Assembly (NCBI GenBank): GCA_963745865.1
Contig: CAVUYZ010000004.1
Coordinates: 604,966-668,965 of the forward strand
From: JAHEDH01 sp963745865
GTDB lineage: Bacteria > Actinomycetota > Acidimicrobiia > Spongiisociales > ZC4RG35
Reading direction: 5' to 3'
Length of the DNA stretch: 64,000 nucleotides
The translations under genes and the position numbers were made by a program. Below, piece after piece: positions 21,051 to 30,488 of the stretch; the first letter of the stretch is position 1, and each line of letters opens with the position of its first letter. Below the pieces are notes generated by a model. That model ran no database searches. It saw only the letters and a list, made by a program, of their open reading frames with translations, and was not told the DNA's origin.

Positions 21051-21762
21051 AGTCGAGGGCTTCCATGCGGTGGCGGCGGCGCTGAGAAACGGGCGTGTCG
21101 AGACGTTGGTGGTCGAGAAACGTCGGGTCGAGCGTTCCGAAGATATTGCGGGGCTGGTCGAGTTGGCTCGTGGTGATTCGGTCGATGTCCAGTTCGTCGA
21201 CGACGTGAGGTCGATCGCTTTCACGACCGCCCCGCAGGGTGTCTTCGCTCGTTGTCGGCCTCTCCCGGACTCCGACCTCGGAGCGCTGATCGGGCGCTCG
21301 GATCCAGCCGCACTGGTTGTCATCGACCATGTCGAGGACAACCACAATCTCGGAGCGATCGCCAGAAGTGCGGTGGCAGCAGGGATCACCTCGTTGATCG
21401 TCCCCACTCGACGAAGCGCACCGCTGGGGAGCGCGGCGTTCAAGGCGGCTGCCGGGGCGTTCGAGCATTGCCTGGTCTCGACCGTCTCGTCGACGGCCGA
21501 CGCCGTCAGGAATCTCAAGGACGCTGGGGTCTGGACGGTCGGCCTCGACGCGGACGGCGACCAGTCGCTGTTCGGTCTCGACCTGCTCACCGAACCGGTG
21601 GCGATCATCATCGGGGCGGAGACAGGGCTCGGCCGGCTGGTGCGGGATCGGGTCGATGTCGTGGCCTCGATCCCGATGATCGGCCCCACCGAGAGTCTCA
21701 ACGCTTCGGTGGCAGCCGCATTGGCGTGTTTCGAGGTCGCCAGGGTCCGCGGCCTCGCTTGA
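21025..21762 (+). CDS. rlmB: 23S rRNA 2'-O-ribose methyltransferase, RlmB/TrmH family (SpoU)
   Basis: This is a 245-aa SPOUT methyltransferase. The N-terminal substrate-binding domain begins EGFHAVAAALRNGRV. The knotted catalytic domain shows motif 1 (DHVEDNHNLGAIARSA), motif 2 (IIIGAETGLG) and motif 3 (IPMIGPTESLNASVAAAL). The exact target nucleotide is inferred from family and synteny with cysS. The start is ATG 21025, inside the cysS 3' end. Confidence 0.9.
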   Translation: MARSGIGGEVEGFHAVAAALRNGRVETLVVEKRRVERSEDIAGLVELARGDSVDVQFVDDVRSIAFTTAPQGVFARCRPLPDSDLGALIGRSDPAALVVIDHVEDNHNLGAIARSAVAAGITSLIVPTRRSAPLGSAAFKAAAGAFEHCLVSTVSSTADAVRNLKDAGVWTVGLDADGDQSLFGLDLLTEPVAIIIGAETGLGRLVRDRVDVVASIPMIGPTESLNASVAAALACFEVARVRGLA

Positions 21763-21817
21763 TCCCTGCCGACCGGTCTGGTCGGACGGTGCGAGGCACG
21801 GTAGATTCCACTCCATT

Positions 21818-21891
21818 GCTGGTGTAGCTCAGTTGGCCAGAGCAGCTGATTTGTAATCAGCAGGTCAGGGGTTCGAGTCCCCTCACCAGCT
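21818..21891 (+). tRNA. tRNA-Thr (anticodon TGT)
   Basis: The cloverleaf is complete: a 7-bp acceptor stem (GCTGGTG with CACCAGC), D-arm GCTC...AGC, anticodon arm GCTGA-TTTGTAA-TCAGC with anticodon TGT, and T-arm AGGGG-TTCGAGT-CCCCT. CCA is not encoded. A degenerate copy of its 3' half lies at 24253-24295. Confidence 0.97.
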
Positions 21892-22269
21892 CGATGTCGA
21901 CAGGGGTCGGGACAACATGAGCACCGCTCTCGGACAAGGTGCCGACAAGCTAGGGACCAGAGAGAGGCCAGGACCGGTCGAACCGCGGTCCGGCTCGTCT
22001 CGTTGTCGCTCAACTTTAGCGGTCGGAACTATTCTGTTGCTTCGATTGAAGCCGGCGTTCTCATTCCCACCTTTGAAGCGTGCGTTCTCGTTCGCCCGAT
22101 CACCTGCAGGGCCTAACAGTGCGATCTCGCGACCATGGGCGCCCGGCTCGGGGGGCGGGTGGGACATCGACACGGGTCCAGTCGAACCGCTCGTCTCTTT
22201 CGCCGCCAAAGACCATTCGGATCTCGACATACTCCAGTGCGCTCAGCGTGAGCACTTCGGGCTCATCGT
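21892..22269. other. Region after tRNA-Thr with no recognisable gene
   Basis: This 378-bp stretch has several short open frames, but none shows a family motif or a ribosome binding site. It is the first part of the decayed segment between the tRNA and its partial copy. I see no rRNA, riboswitch or clear terminator. Confidence 0.5.
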
Positions 22270-22560
22270 TCACGCACTCGAATTCCCAGAGCCCGCTTCT
22301 ATGTCCGTGTTGTACTTGTCCCTGGAATAGTCAGGGCCTTCGCCGTCGCTGCGGTACTGAAGCACGAAACCAAGCCCCGCGGTATTGACGAACTCGACGA
22401 CGACCACCAGCACGCGGTCGAGGACGTCGAAGTGAGACCAACCATTTGTCTCGTTGATTTCGTTGGTGCTTGGTGTCGCATCTACGGCTCCGAATGCCAC
22501 GCCCATGCTGCTGACTAGCAGCGCAAGAGCCATTGCCATCACTGTGAATGTCCTGCGCAT
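22270..22560 (-). CDS. Small secreted protein of unknown function
   Basis: The 96-aa product begins with a clear signal peptide (basic MRRTF, then the hydrophobic MAMALALLVSSMGVAFG, with likely cleavage after AFG). The mature part has a hydrophobic strand (RVLVVVVEFVNTAG) and an acidic, Asn/Ser-rich end. I recognise no family. It lies between the tRNA-Thr and the partial tRNA copy, so it may be cargo of a former integrated element. Confidence 0.45.
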   Translation of the reverse strand: MRRTFTVMAMALALLVSSMGVAFGAVDATPSTNEINETNGWSHFDVLDRVLVVVVEFVNTAGLGFVLQYRSDGEGPDYSRDKYNTDIEAGSGNSSA

Positions 22561-22569
22561 GCTCTCTCA

Positions 22570-22860
22570 CTTTCCCCTTGCTCCCCTGGAACCGGTTCGC
22601 ACCAGGGCCATCCGACGGAACTCGCCAGACGTGCATACACAGTGTTTCGGCAACTGGCACTCGATCTTGAAGATCTTGACGATCCGAGTGCCCCACTCAA
22701 GGTCGCGCCTCCAAGCGGTGGGTCGAGGACCTCAACGTATCTACTTGTGCTGACCTCGCAGAGGTAGCCGGCGGTTGCCCAGGAACACCCCTTCGACGGC
22801 CAAGGGGAGGTTTCGTAAGAGTCTTGATCGCAGTTTGCTCCGCAGTGCTGGTCGTCGCAG
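22570..22860 (-). pseudogene. Possible remnant of a cysteine-rich secreted protein
   Basis: On the minus strand the segments CGANCDQDSYETSPWPSKGC and GYLCEVSTSR read coherently. After a frame change they join to WGTRIVKIFKIECQLPKHC, ending near 22570 just upstream of the small secreted-protein gene. The cysteines suggest a disulphide-bonded extracellular domain. No start is identified and no family is recognised, so this is a weak call. Confidence 0.25.
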
Positions 22861-23940
22861 TTTCGGTTCGCTCCAGCGGCACCGATGATCGGCCGGTCCT
22901 GAACTCGCCCGGCCGAGACGACCAACAACCATTGCAGAGACCACCACGAGTGTCGCAGAGACCACCACGACCGTGGCAGAGACGACCACCACTGTGGCCG
23001 AAACAACCACGACTTCCGTGGCCCCAGTGATCGAGGTTGGTGATGGTTACGTCAAGGAGTCCGATCTCGTGTACATGAGCATCGACGGCACGGACTACCT
23101 GATGGACGCCTACACACCCGACGGCGAGGGGCCTTGGCCGATGGTGGTCGTGTTCCATGGCATGGATTCCGCACGGAAGAACGGCCCTGACCAGACCGTG
23201 ATCGCAAAACGGGCCGCCGCTGGGGGGATCGTCTGTCCCATCGTGGCTCGAAAGCTTCTCCGGTCTCAACCTCGAGTTCTGATTGATGTGGAGACAAACC
23301 ACCGGCTGCGCCGTGGTGTTTGCCCAGGAGCAGGCGGCCCTGCGCGGTGGGGACCCTGCCAGGACTGTCCTCCACGGGTTCTCGGCCGGGGTGGGCGCCC
23401 CACTCTGGACATCCCACGGCCCGATCGACGGGCCTATCGAAGGGTGTTTGGCTGACGGAACAGTCCTGCCGCCGAGGCTGGTTCTCGGTGACGGTCACTA
23501 CACACTGTTCTCGCCTGAGTGGGACCAAGCGTTCACCGACGACCTCGGGGAGATGCGAGACGAGCTGGCGGCCATGTTGGACCCGGCCCGCTGGCCGGCC
23601 GATCTGAGCGAGAGAGTGCTTCTCTGGACAGCGGCGAATGGGAGCCCGCCGTCGAGAACGATTGAGCCCGAGTGGATCGACCAGAGGGATCCAGACGGTT
23701 CGATTCGCCGACCTCGAGCGGCTCGCACTGCTGGATGAACGCGAGATGTCCACCGGCGATGAAGGTCAGCTGCTTGCCCTGCGGATGAGGGAGGCAGGTC
23801 TGGATGTCACGCTCGAGGAATTCCCTGGCGGCCACGTCGTGCTCGGCAAGTCGGAAGAGCTGGTGGCATATATCCAGGCCGCACTCTCGGACGAGCGACT
23901 GCGCCGTCGAGGCTTTCCGGCGAGCGCGTCCGGCCGGTAG
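22824..23940 (+). pseudogene. Secreted alpha/beta hydrolase (dienelactone-hydrolase-like), frameshifted
   Basis: A hydrophobic N-terminus from TTG 22824 (IAVCSAVLVVAVSV) suggests an exported protein. A run of AETTTTV repeats follows. The alpha/beta hydrolase fold is then visible: MVVVFHGMD (oxyanion region), nucleophile elbow HGFSAG and catalytic His in EEFPGGHV. These parts lie in at least three frames, with breaks near 22930, 23275 and 23680. With all breaks closed it would be a complete esterase or hydrolase with a surface linker. I cannot tell decay from sequence error. SD-like GGGGAGG lies about 15 bases upstream. Confidence 0.55.
22934..23020. repeat. 21-bp tandem repeats encoding AETTTTV
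   Basis: Units of 21 bp begin at 22934, 22955 and 22976, with a diverged fourth at 22997. They encode repeated Ala-Glu-Thr-Thr-Thr-Thr-Val, a flexible surface linker. The composition is like the lipoprotein linker at 14634-14687, but the DNA is unrelated. Confidence 0.75.
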
Positions 23941-24252
23941 CCGTTCATGACTGCAATCGGCCTGGTCGAATTGGGCGTGTGGCTCCCCGATGCCGACTGC
24001 CACGATCGGAGACACAAACTGCCGAGTCGTCGATGTAGCTCTACAAAGCGCGAGGCGTTCCTGGCGCACGTCGAGTTCTCGGCGCTGGTAAGAGTGTTCT
24101 GGGTACCAACACTTCCACGCGGTGAACCGCAACCGATATCATCCCGAGCTCGTCCTATCATTCACACCGGAATAGCTCCGACTCTGCGTTCTCGACAATG
24201 CCCAGAATTCCCTCATGTTTACTGGGGTTCGTACAGCGCTGACCCGGTTCCA

Positions 24253-24295
24253 ATTTGTAATGAGCAGGTCAGGGGTTCGAGTTCCTCACCAGCTC
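24253..24295 (+). repeat. Degenerate direct repeat of the tRNA-Thr 3' half (candidate old attachment site)
   Basis: This 43-bp stretch matches tRNA-Thr positions 21849-21893, from the anticodon loop through the T-arm to the acceptor 3' strand. It differs by a C-to-G change in the anticodon stem and by loss of two bases in the T-stem, so it cannot fold as a tRNA. Integrases commonly duplicate a tRNA 3' end on insertion. The 2.4 kb between the copies would then be an element or its remnant, but no integrase is recognisable. Confidence 0.7.
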
Positions 24296-24497
24296 AATAT
24301 CTAGTCGGACCAGGGGATTCCGGCGAGCGTCGGGAGTCACCCTGACATTCTCGTTGACCTTCGGAAGTGGGGACGGTTGAGGAACGGTCCCTCGAAGTGA
24401 CCGGGATGGGTTCGAGTACGAGGCGGGGCGGATGGCGGTGCGTTGGAGTGAACCCAACCAAAGTCCGCGGTGCGGGCGGCCCATCTTATGTGACGCG

Positions 24498-24777
24498 ATG
24501 AACCGAGCGCTCGGCGTCGTGGCACTCATCACAGTTGCTGCTGTGGTGCTCTATTTCAGTTATGACTCCCTGAATGGATTGTGACTCGGGCGGATACGAC
24601 GAGGACAGCATCGAGTACGAACTGGCGCTTCTGGATTCCGACCAGCAGCTGTCGACCTCGGATCCACGTATCGATCGTTACGCGGATTTTGGACGAACTG
24701 CAATCGAAGTGCGGCGACGATCGTCGTTTGACGACATGGCGCGTGGCTTGACGGGACTCCTGCAGAGCATGGGGTGA
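24498..24777 (+). CDS. Small membrane-anchored acidic protein, frameshifted
   Basis: From ATG 24498 the frame encodes a single hydrophobic anchor (ALGVVALITVAAVVLYF). It meets a stop near 24582, where the next frame continues with DSGGYDEDSIEYELALLDSDQQ to 24777. Joined, this is a protein of about 92 aa with a short acidic outer domain. I recognise no family. Confidence 0.35.
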
Positions 24778-25581
24778 CTGCAACATCTCTTCAGATGCTT
24801 GAGGGTGCTGTGGGACGCTCTCCGTCCGCTGGATTACGTTCAGGACTCGTGTTCTGAGGTGTTCTCCGTATTGATCTTGCTCATGTCTCGGTAGGAGTGC
24901 TCAGGCCCGAATCGGACCAGTCGAGGGGCGCTCCGTCTCTGATGGGTGATCGACCCGAAGCCACGGAATGCGGAGTCTGGTACTGACTCCTCATCGCATC
25001 CCCCACCCGCCGACAGGCTCTCTTGACAAGAACGATGACGCCCCAGAGCGCCGGGCAGACCAGTCCCCATCCTCCCACTCGGCAGAATCCCTCTGGGGCG
25101 CTGTCGTGTCACGTTCATCCTGGGAGTTGTCCGTTCTTCCGTGACAATCGGTTCTCCGGTCCCGTAGGGTCTCCGTGATGTTCATCGAAACCATCACTCA
25201 AGCTCGTGAAGAGTGGCAGACCTTGGTCAAACTCCGGTTCTTGATGACGACCCACCGGAGGCGTTGGTCGCGGTCGATCACGTGGGACGCCGGAGACGGG
25301 AACGTGACCCAGCTGAATGCCTGGACAACCCCGCGGCAGTTGGTGACTTCTACGTCGAGCGGCTCGCCTCCGTCATCGAGGAGCTGGGGGAGCCGTCCAG
25401 CAAACCTCGACGTCACGGTGAGTCTGTGGCCGTCTACCTCAGAGGCCAGTAGGGACTTCGGCTACACCCGCCCGATCTGCTGTCCATCTGTACGAGGGTG
25501 GCGATCACGTCGCTTGAGGAGGGGCCGCACTTGTAACGAGAGTGAAATCGAGTCGCTGACCGTGGGACAATCGATCGACCA
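24778..25581. other. Stretch with no recognisable gene
   Basis: About 800 bp without a family match. A plus-strand frame from 25177 (MFIETITQAREEWQTLVKLRF) can be joined to DDDPPEALVAVDHVGRRRRERD, ending near 25452. This could be a small hypothetical protein, but the evidence is thin. The remaining open frames look like chance frames in GC-rich DNA. Confidence 0.4.
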
Positions 25582-26679
25582 TCAGTTCGACACCCGGTGT
25601 CGGGTGAGCCATTCTTCATCGAGTTCGAGGCCGAGCCCAGGACCGTCCCCGGTCGTCATCCATCCGGTCACGGGCTCCACCTGGTTCAGTACGTCGAATT
25701 GGTGTGTTGGCGGTCAGCCAATGTTCGTAGTAGTCGCAGTTGGTGACCGAGAGCATCACATGCAAGTTTGCCGTGTTCATGCTGGGGTTGCCGCCCAGAC
25801 CGATTTCGCAGTTGCCTCGATTCGACTCCGACGATCCGGCATGCCTCCCGCAGGCCGGTAACGCCTAGCCAGCGACTGCTTCCCCGCAGCGTGTCGAAGC
25901 CCCGGTGGGCGAAGAATTGCATCTGTCGGGGGGTGAAGGTGAGGGCGTCGCTGATGGCGACGGGCGTGTCGATCGCCTTCGCCAAGGTCAGGTTGCCCTC
26001 GATCTCGCCCATGGGCAGGGGGTCCTCGAACCAGCGGAATCGGGTCTGGTCGAGGATGCGCCCCACCTCGATCGCTTCGTCGAGGCTGTAGCGGGCGTTG
26101 GGGTCGAGCATGAGCGTGATGTCGTCCCCGATATTGTGCATGGTGGTGGTGGCCTTGCGCAGTTTCCATCGTCAAAGGCCTGGGTGAAGTTAGTAGGCGA
26201 CAAATCCTTCCCACAGCAGCCGTTTCTACGTCGCCGATAGATCGGCAACGTGCTCGTGCACAGGTGGATGGCGTATGCCGGAATCCGGCCCCGACGGCGA
26301 CCCAACAGGTCGACGAGGGGCATCCCCTGACGCTTCCCCGAGATCCCACAACGCCACGTCGATCGGAGCCCATCCAGGCTGCACGGAGGCGGAGGGGCCG
26401 GTCAGCCTCGGAAACGCTTCGACAGGGCCTGGCGGTCTGAGACGTCCATCCGACGACTTCGTCTCGTAGCCGTTCGTCGATCTGGCGGAACGCGAGGATG
26501 GCATCGAGTCTTGTCCCCCCATGAAGCAGTGACCTTCGAGGCCGTCTGCGGTTCGCAGACGCAGGAGACCGTTGCGTTCGGTTGGCCCATCCTGCCCGCC
26601 GACGGTGGTCGATGGTTCGATACGGCACAGACTCCTATTCAACAGTTCCAGTTTGAGTTCGACGACTCTCGTTCGGCAT
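25582..26679 (-). pseudogene. Enolase-superfamily (mandelate racemase / sugar-acid dehydratase type) enzyme, heavily frameshifted
   Basis: About 366 codons on the minus strand spell an enolase-superfamily enzyme in several frames. The N-terminal capping domain is visible (VVELKLELLNRSLCRIEPS, LLRLRTADGLEGH, APIDVALWDL). The barrel shows LMLDPNARYSLDEA with a metal-ligand Asp and RWFEDPLPM with the Glu ligand. The typical C-terminus is GPGLGLELDEEWL. At least four frame changes are needed. The first catalytic Lys region (around 26170) is garbled. Such enzymes dehydrate or epimerise sugar acids. Decay is more likely than error because of the number of breaks. Confidence 0.7.
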
Positions 26680-26712
26680 TGAACCTCCCAAGCTCATTTG
26701 TCCTGTTGGACC

Positions 26713-27060
26713 TCAGATTGACCCGGACTCGAAGGCGAGCCCGAGGTTCACAGAGTCGGTGTGAAGCGGGAGGGTCAATCCACCGTCGATGCCAAGCACC
26801 TGCCCGGTGATGAAGTCGGCCGCTGGAGAGGCGAGGAAGGCGATTGCTCGCGCCCACATCGTCGGGCCGCCCGATCCGTCCGAGCGGGGTGTAGCTGGCA
26901 ACGAGGTCCCGGTTCCGCTTGGTTGCGCCATCGTCGCGGGTCGATCACCCCTGGGGCTACGGCGTTCACTCGGATGCCCTCACCGCCGAGCTCGTGTGCG
27001 TACACCCGGGTCATCTGGGCTACCGTGGCCTTGGACTCGTAAGGAAAGATATTGACGAAG
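26713..27060 (-). pseudogene. C-terminal fragment of a short-chain dehydrogenase/reductase
   Basis: The fragment holds the SDR C-terminal half: a damaged active-site region (YESKATVAQMTR, with the YxxxK spacing lost), ELGGEGIRVNAVAPGVI, then AIAFLASPAADFITGQVLG and the usual IDGGLTLP end. The Rossmann N-terminus with the glycine-rich cofactor motif is missing. The adjoining DNA at 27073 already belongs to another gene's end. This is true truncation, not just a frame error. Confidence 0.75.
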
Positions 27061-27072
27061 GACGTCGGGCTC

Positions 27073-27600
27073 TCAGATAGCGAAGCCCTCGACCTGCTGT
27101 AGTCTGAAGGGCGACCCCTCCGAGGCCTGCTTCGACCGCCTCACCAAAAGGTGTGACTCCAGGGTGGGAAAAGATCGCGGGGTTCGAATCCCAGGCCATT
27201 AACGGCGAGTCCGGGCGCGATGCGGGCGTCCTTGTGCCAAGCGACGTTCGGAGCGCGCCGTCGAAGCTGCGGGCGGACGGTCCCGTCGGAGCGGACCGTT
27301 GAGGCGGCATTAGCGGCCCCGGTTGGGCCAGCGCCTCCATCATGATGTCCTGGTCGAGGCCCAGCAGCAGCGGCGGTGAACGCCTCCACATCTACGAGGA
27401 AGACGGTCGAGGGCCGGAGGTTGTTGACCACCTTCGAGGTCGCTCCGGTCCCAGTCTTCCCCGCAGCGGACCGCGCACGACCGATGGGACCAAGGACCAG
27501 AGCTGGATCTCCGTCCACTCCTCTTCCGGCATCCGACCATGAAGAGCAGGTTCCCCGACGGCGGCGTCGGGCCGGACCTCAGGCCATCCCCGCGTCCGAC
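27073..27600 (-). pseudogene. C-terminal domain fragment of a 3-hydroxyisobutyrate-dehydrogenase-like protein
   Basis: The remnant shows NLLFMVG, LGPIGRAR and ATSKVVNNL, the Asn-rich helix that carries the catalytic Lys and Asn in beta-hydroxyacid dehydrogenases. FLVDVEAFTAAAAG and VEAGLGG follow, and it ends EGFAI. Several frame changes are needed. The N-terminal NAD-binding Rossmann domain is absent. This family reduces tartronate semialdehyde or oxidises hydroxyisobutyrate-like acids, which fits a sugar-acid catabolic cluster. Confidence 0.6.
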
Positions 27601-28099
27601 CGCGCCCGGACTCTGCCGCTAGGGTTGCGAGCGCGATCGTGGACTCGGGATCGATCGTGCTCCGATCGATGAATCACGTGCCGAGGCGGGATGAGGAGGG
27701 GTTTGTTCCACGACCCTCTGACATGCCGCCCCATGGGGAGTGCAGACGACGATCACTTCGATCCTGCATTTTCTCGAGGCCTGGCCACCAGGAGGATGCG
27801 CGTCTTGGGCTGTGTCCAGCTTCTGACGCTAAGATCAAACCCGACGACCTCATCAGTGCCGGCGCAGGCTCATCGCCAGGCCCAGGCCCATTCTGCCCAG
27901 ACCCTCAGACCCCGACCTTTTCCGTCCTCTGCATGTTTCTCCCTGGAGGCTGCACCGGGTATTCGGATCCTCTGTCGGCGAAAGCAAGTCGTCTGCTGCT
28001 CTCTTCACCGTCTTCGATCGTCCACTTCCAGTTCGCCGAGTGGTGCCCGACTGGAGAGACTAAGATAATCACCACCGGAGCCCAGCAGCAGGCAGTTCC
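27601..28099. other. 500-bp stretch with no recognisable gene
   Basis: Open frames here lack family motifs, start signals and coherent composition. The segment separates the minus-strand remnants from the plus-strand SDR and may mark a deletion junction. Confidence 0.5.
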
Positions 28100-28911
28100 C
28101 CAGACGCCAACGCGGGGCAACGTAGCGCCCGTCGACGTGTCCTTAAAAGCCGGACCGCCATGGTTACCGGCGGCGGCTCAGGAGTGGGATTCCAGTACTC
28201 GGAGGCTTTGGCTGGCGGGAGCCAGCCTCATCCTGGTGGGTCGTACCGAGCGCACCCTGGCTGCCACAGCGGAGGAACTGCCCGGCGATCATCGGATCAT
28301 CGTCGGTGACCTCGTCCAGGAGGATGTCTATGACGAGATCACTGAGGTCACCGGGGGAGTCAACATCCTCCTCGACGACGCCGGCGGCGACGTCCGCGAG
28401 GACCGGTGGATGGTTCAGACGCCCGACGACTCGGCGCGACACCTACGAGATCGACGTCATCACCGGCATGCGCTTGGACCAACTGGTGACGCCGGGGATA
28501 ATCGAGCGCGGCTGGGGTGGCATCATCAACGTGTCGTCGGTCTACGGTTTCCTCGCCCAGAACCCGAAGTTCACCCAACCCGACAAGGATGCTGCCGCCT
28601 ACATGGCTGCGAAGCACGGTGTGATCGGGCTCACCGCCTTTCTCACGGGTCGGTTGGCCGAGCACGGCGTCACCGTGAACTCGATCAGTCCGGGCATGTT
28701 TCCCCTGGACCCGAACGACCCTGCGCTTGCCGACAAGCCATGGAAGCGACCGACGCCCGGAGGTCGGGAACGGATCATGGAGGCAACTCCACTCAAACGG
28801 GTCGGCGGCAAGCGGGACCTCGGCGCCGCAGCGTTGTTTCTTGCCTCACCGGAGGCCGGGTTCGTCACCGGGCAAAACATCCCCGTCGACGGAGGCTGGG
28901 GGATCTGGTGA
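28100..28911 (+). pseudogene. Short-chain dehydrogenase/reductase, nearly full length but frameshifted
   Basis: The protein reads MVTGGGSGVG (cofactor glycine motif), LAGASLILVGRTERTL, the damaged NNAG region (NILLDDAGGD), INVSSVYG with the catalytic Ser, AAYMAAKHG with catalytic Tyr and Lys, and AALFLASPEAGFVTGQNIPVDGG at the end. Breaks fall near 28150, 28215 and 28435. It is a different SDR from the fragment at 26713-27060. It probably acted as a sugar or sugar-acid dehydrogenase, by context. Confidence 0.7.
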
Positions 28912-28974
28912 CTCAGATGCAGCCGGGTTGGCTCCCGGCTGCAGCAAAATAGTTGACGCCAGTCCTCGGCGCTG

Positions 28975-29332
28975 CCAATATGCGAAACGCTTGTACGACG
29001 AGCCGGTGCGGGATCATGTCGGAGGAGTGTTGCTGGACGGCATGATGGTCTCGGATGGACGTTGGGTATTGCACCGCTATGCGACGGGTGAGTCGCTTCT
29101 TCACGACCTCGTAGACGATCCCCGAGAGCAGATCAACCGAGTCGACGATCCCTCCGCGAGCGAGATCCTCTCGGAACTGGAAGCCGCGTTGACCCGGCAA
29201 CTGATCCAGGAACTACAGCAGTCAGTCCTGGATCGCCGGGCGGCGACGACGATCCTCGAGATGGTCCGGGATGGCGAAGAGTTCGGAGCCAGGGGTTGGA
29301 GACGTCCGTGGCCGAACATCGAGGGCGTGTAG
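28975..29332 (+). pseudogene. C-terminal fragment of a sulfatase
   Basis: About 110 residues resemble the end of alkaline-phosphatase-superfamily sulfatases: a short strand region (GVLLDGMMVSDGRWVLHRY), then LLHDLVDDPREQINRVDDPS, which matches the typical ELYDLxxDPxExxNLA block, then a helical tail. The catalytic CxPSR segment and metal site are missing. This suggests the cluster once acted on a sulfated sugar. Confidence 0.6.
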
Positions 29333-29343
29333 CAGTGGAGGGT

Positions 29344-30470
29344 ATGTCGGTGATCGAGTCGATTAGGTGCGATGTGGTGAATGCGACGTCGCGTACGAAT
29401 TGGGTGTTTGTGACGGTGCGGACGGCGGACGGGCTGTCGGGTGTGGGTGAGGCGACGCTCGATGGTCACGAGGTTCAGGTCCGTGCTGAGGTCGATGCGT
29501 TCGCGCGGGTGCTCGTTGGTGGGGCGGCCAACCCGAACAATCGGGTGTTCGTCCTCACCCTGCTGCGTTTGGCGGGCTTGCTCATGCGGCGGCGTCGAGT
29601 GCGATCGAGCAGGCGCTGTGGGATGTGGTGGGGAAGCGTGCGGGTCTTTCGATCGCTGAGCTCTTTGGGGGTGGGATCGACGACGGTGTGCGTCTGTATG
29701 CCAACGTGAACCGGTCGTTGTTGGGTGATCGTTCGTCTGAGGCGTTCGCCGGGGCGGCTCGGGCTGCGGTCGCTGGCGGCTTTGACGCTGTGAAGGTGGC
29801 GCCGTTTGATGGGGTGTTGTGGGAGCCTCGTCAGGATCGGAAGGCTGCCACGCTCATTGATGCAGGTCTCGAGCGGGTTCATGCTGTGCGGGCGGCTGTG
29901 GGGCCGGATGTGGATGTTCTGATCGATTGTCATTTCCGGTTCAGCGCGCGAACGGCTTCATGGGTTGTGTCGCAGCTGGTGGAAGTGGATCCGTATTGGA
30001 TTGAGGCTCCCGTGCCCGAACGGGACATCGAGGGTTGGCGGCATGTTCGGGCGTCAACGGATGCGCGACTGGCGGGTGGGGAGTTTCTTGTCGGTCTGGA
30101 AGCCCATCGAAGGTTTCTCGAGGCGACCGGGGTCGATGTGGTGATGGCAGATGTGAAGTACTGCGGTGGGATTGGGACACTTCGCCAGGTTGCAGCTCTT
30201 GCTGAGTCGTTCGGAAGGGAACTTGCACCCCACAATCCGAGTGGACCCGTTGCGACGGCTGCATCGGTTCAGGTGGCGGTGGTGTCGCCCAACGTGCCCG
30301 TGATTGAATACGGATGGGGAGAGGTCGAGTGGCGGGCTGATCTGGTGCATGGTTTGGAACGGATCGAGGCGGGTCGGTTGCATGCGTCGCCTGGTCCGGG
30401 ACTCGGGGTTGCGCTCGATCCGGACGTGGTTGCGTGGTCATCCCGAAGTTCCGATGACGATGCGTTCTGA
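29344..30470 (+). CDS. Enolase-superfamily sugar-acid dehydratase, one frameshift
   Basis: This enzyme belongs to the mandelate racemase/galactonate dehydratase group, which abstracts the proton next to a carboxylate with Mg2+ help. The start is ATG 29344. The capping domain is clear (VFVTVRTADGLSGVGEATLDG). One frame change near 29585 joins it to EQALWDVVGKRAGLSIAELFGGG. The barrel ligands are visible: IDCHFRFS, YWIEAPVPE and LAGGEFLVG, with the APHNPSGPV His loop. VKVAPFDG holds the catalytic Lys region. The length (about 375 aa) is normal. The precise substrate is unknown. The next gene follows after 18 bp. Confidence 0.8.
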
Positions 30471-30488
30471 TCTTTGGTCTCGGTGAGC

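Noticed and set aside
22934..23020. CRISPR array
   Set aside because: The 21-bp units are contiguous, without spacers, and are coding in frame as AETTTTV.
22697..23302. Minus-strand frame with repeated VVVSAT residues
   Set aside because: It is the reverse reading of the AETTTTV repeats of the plus-strand hydrolase.
24253..24295. Second tRNA-Thr gene
   Set aside because: Only the 3' half is present and the anticodon and T stems are damaged, so no cloverleaf is possible.
27639..28150. Large plus-strand frame as N-terminus of the SDR
   Set aside because: The segment before the glycine-rich motif has no resemblance to any family and is much longer than an SDR needs.
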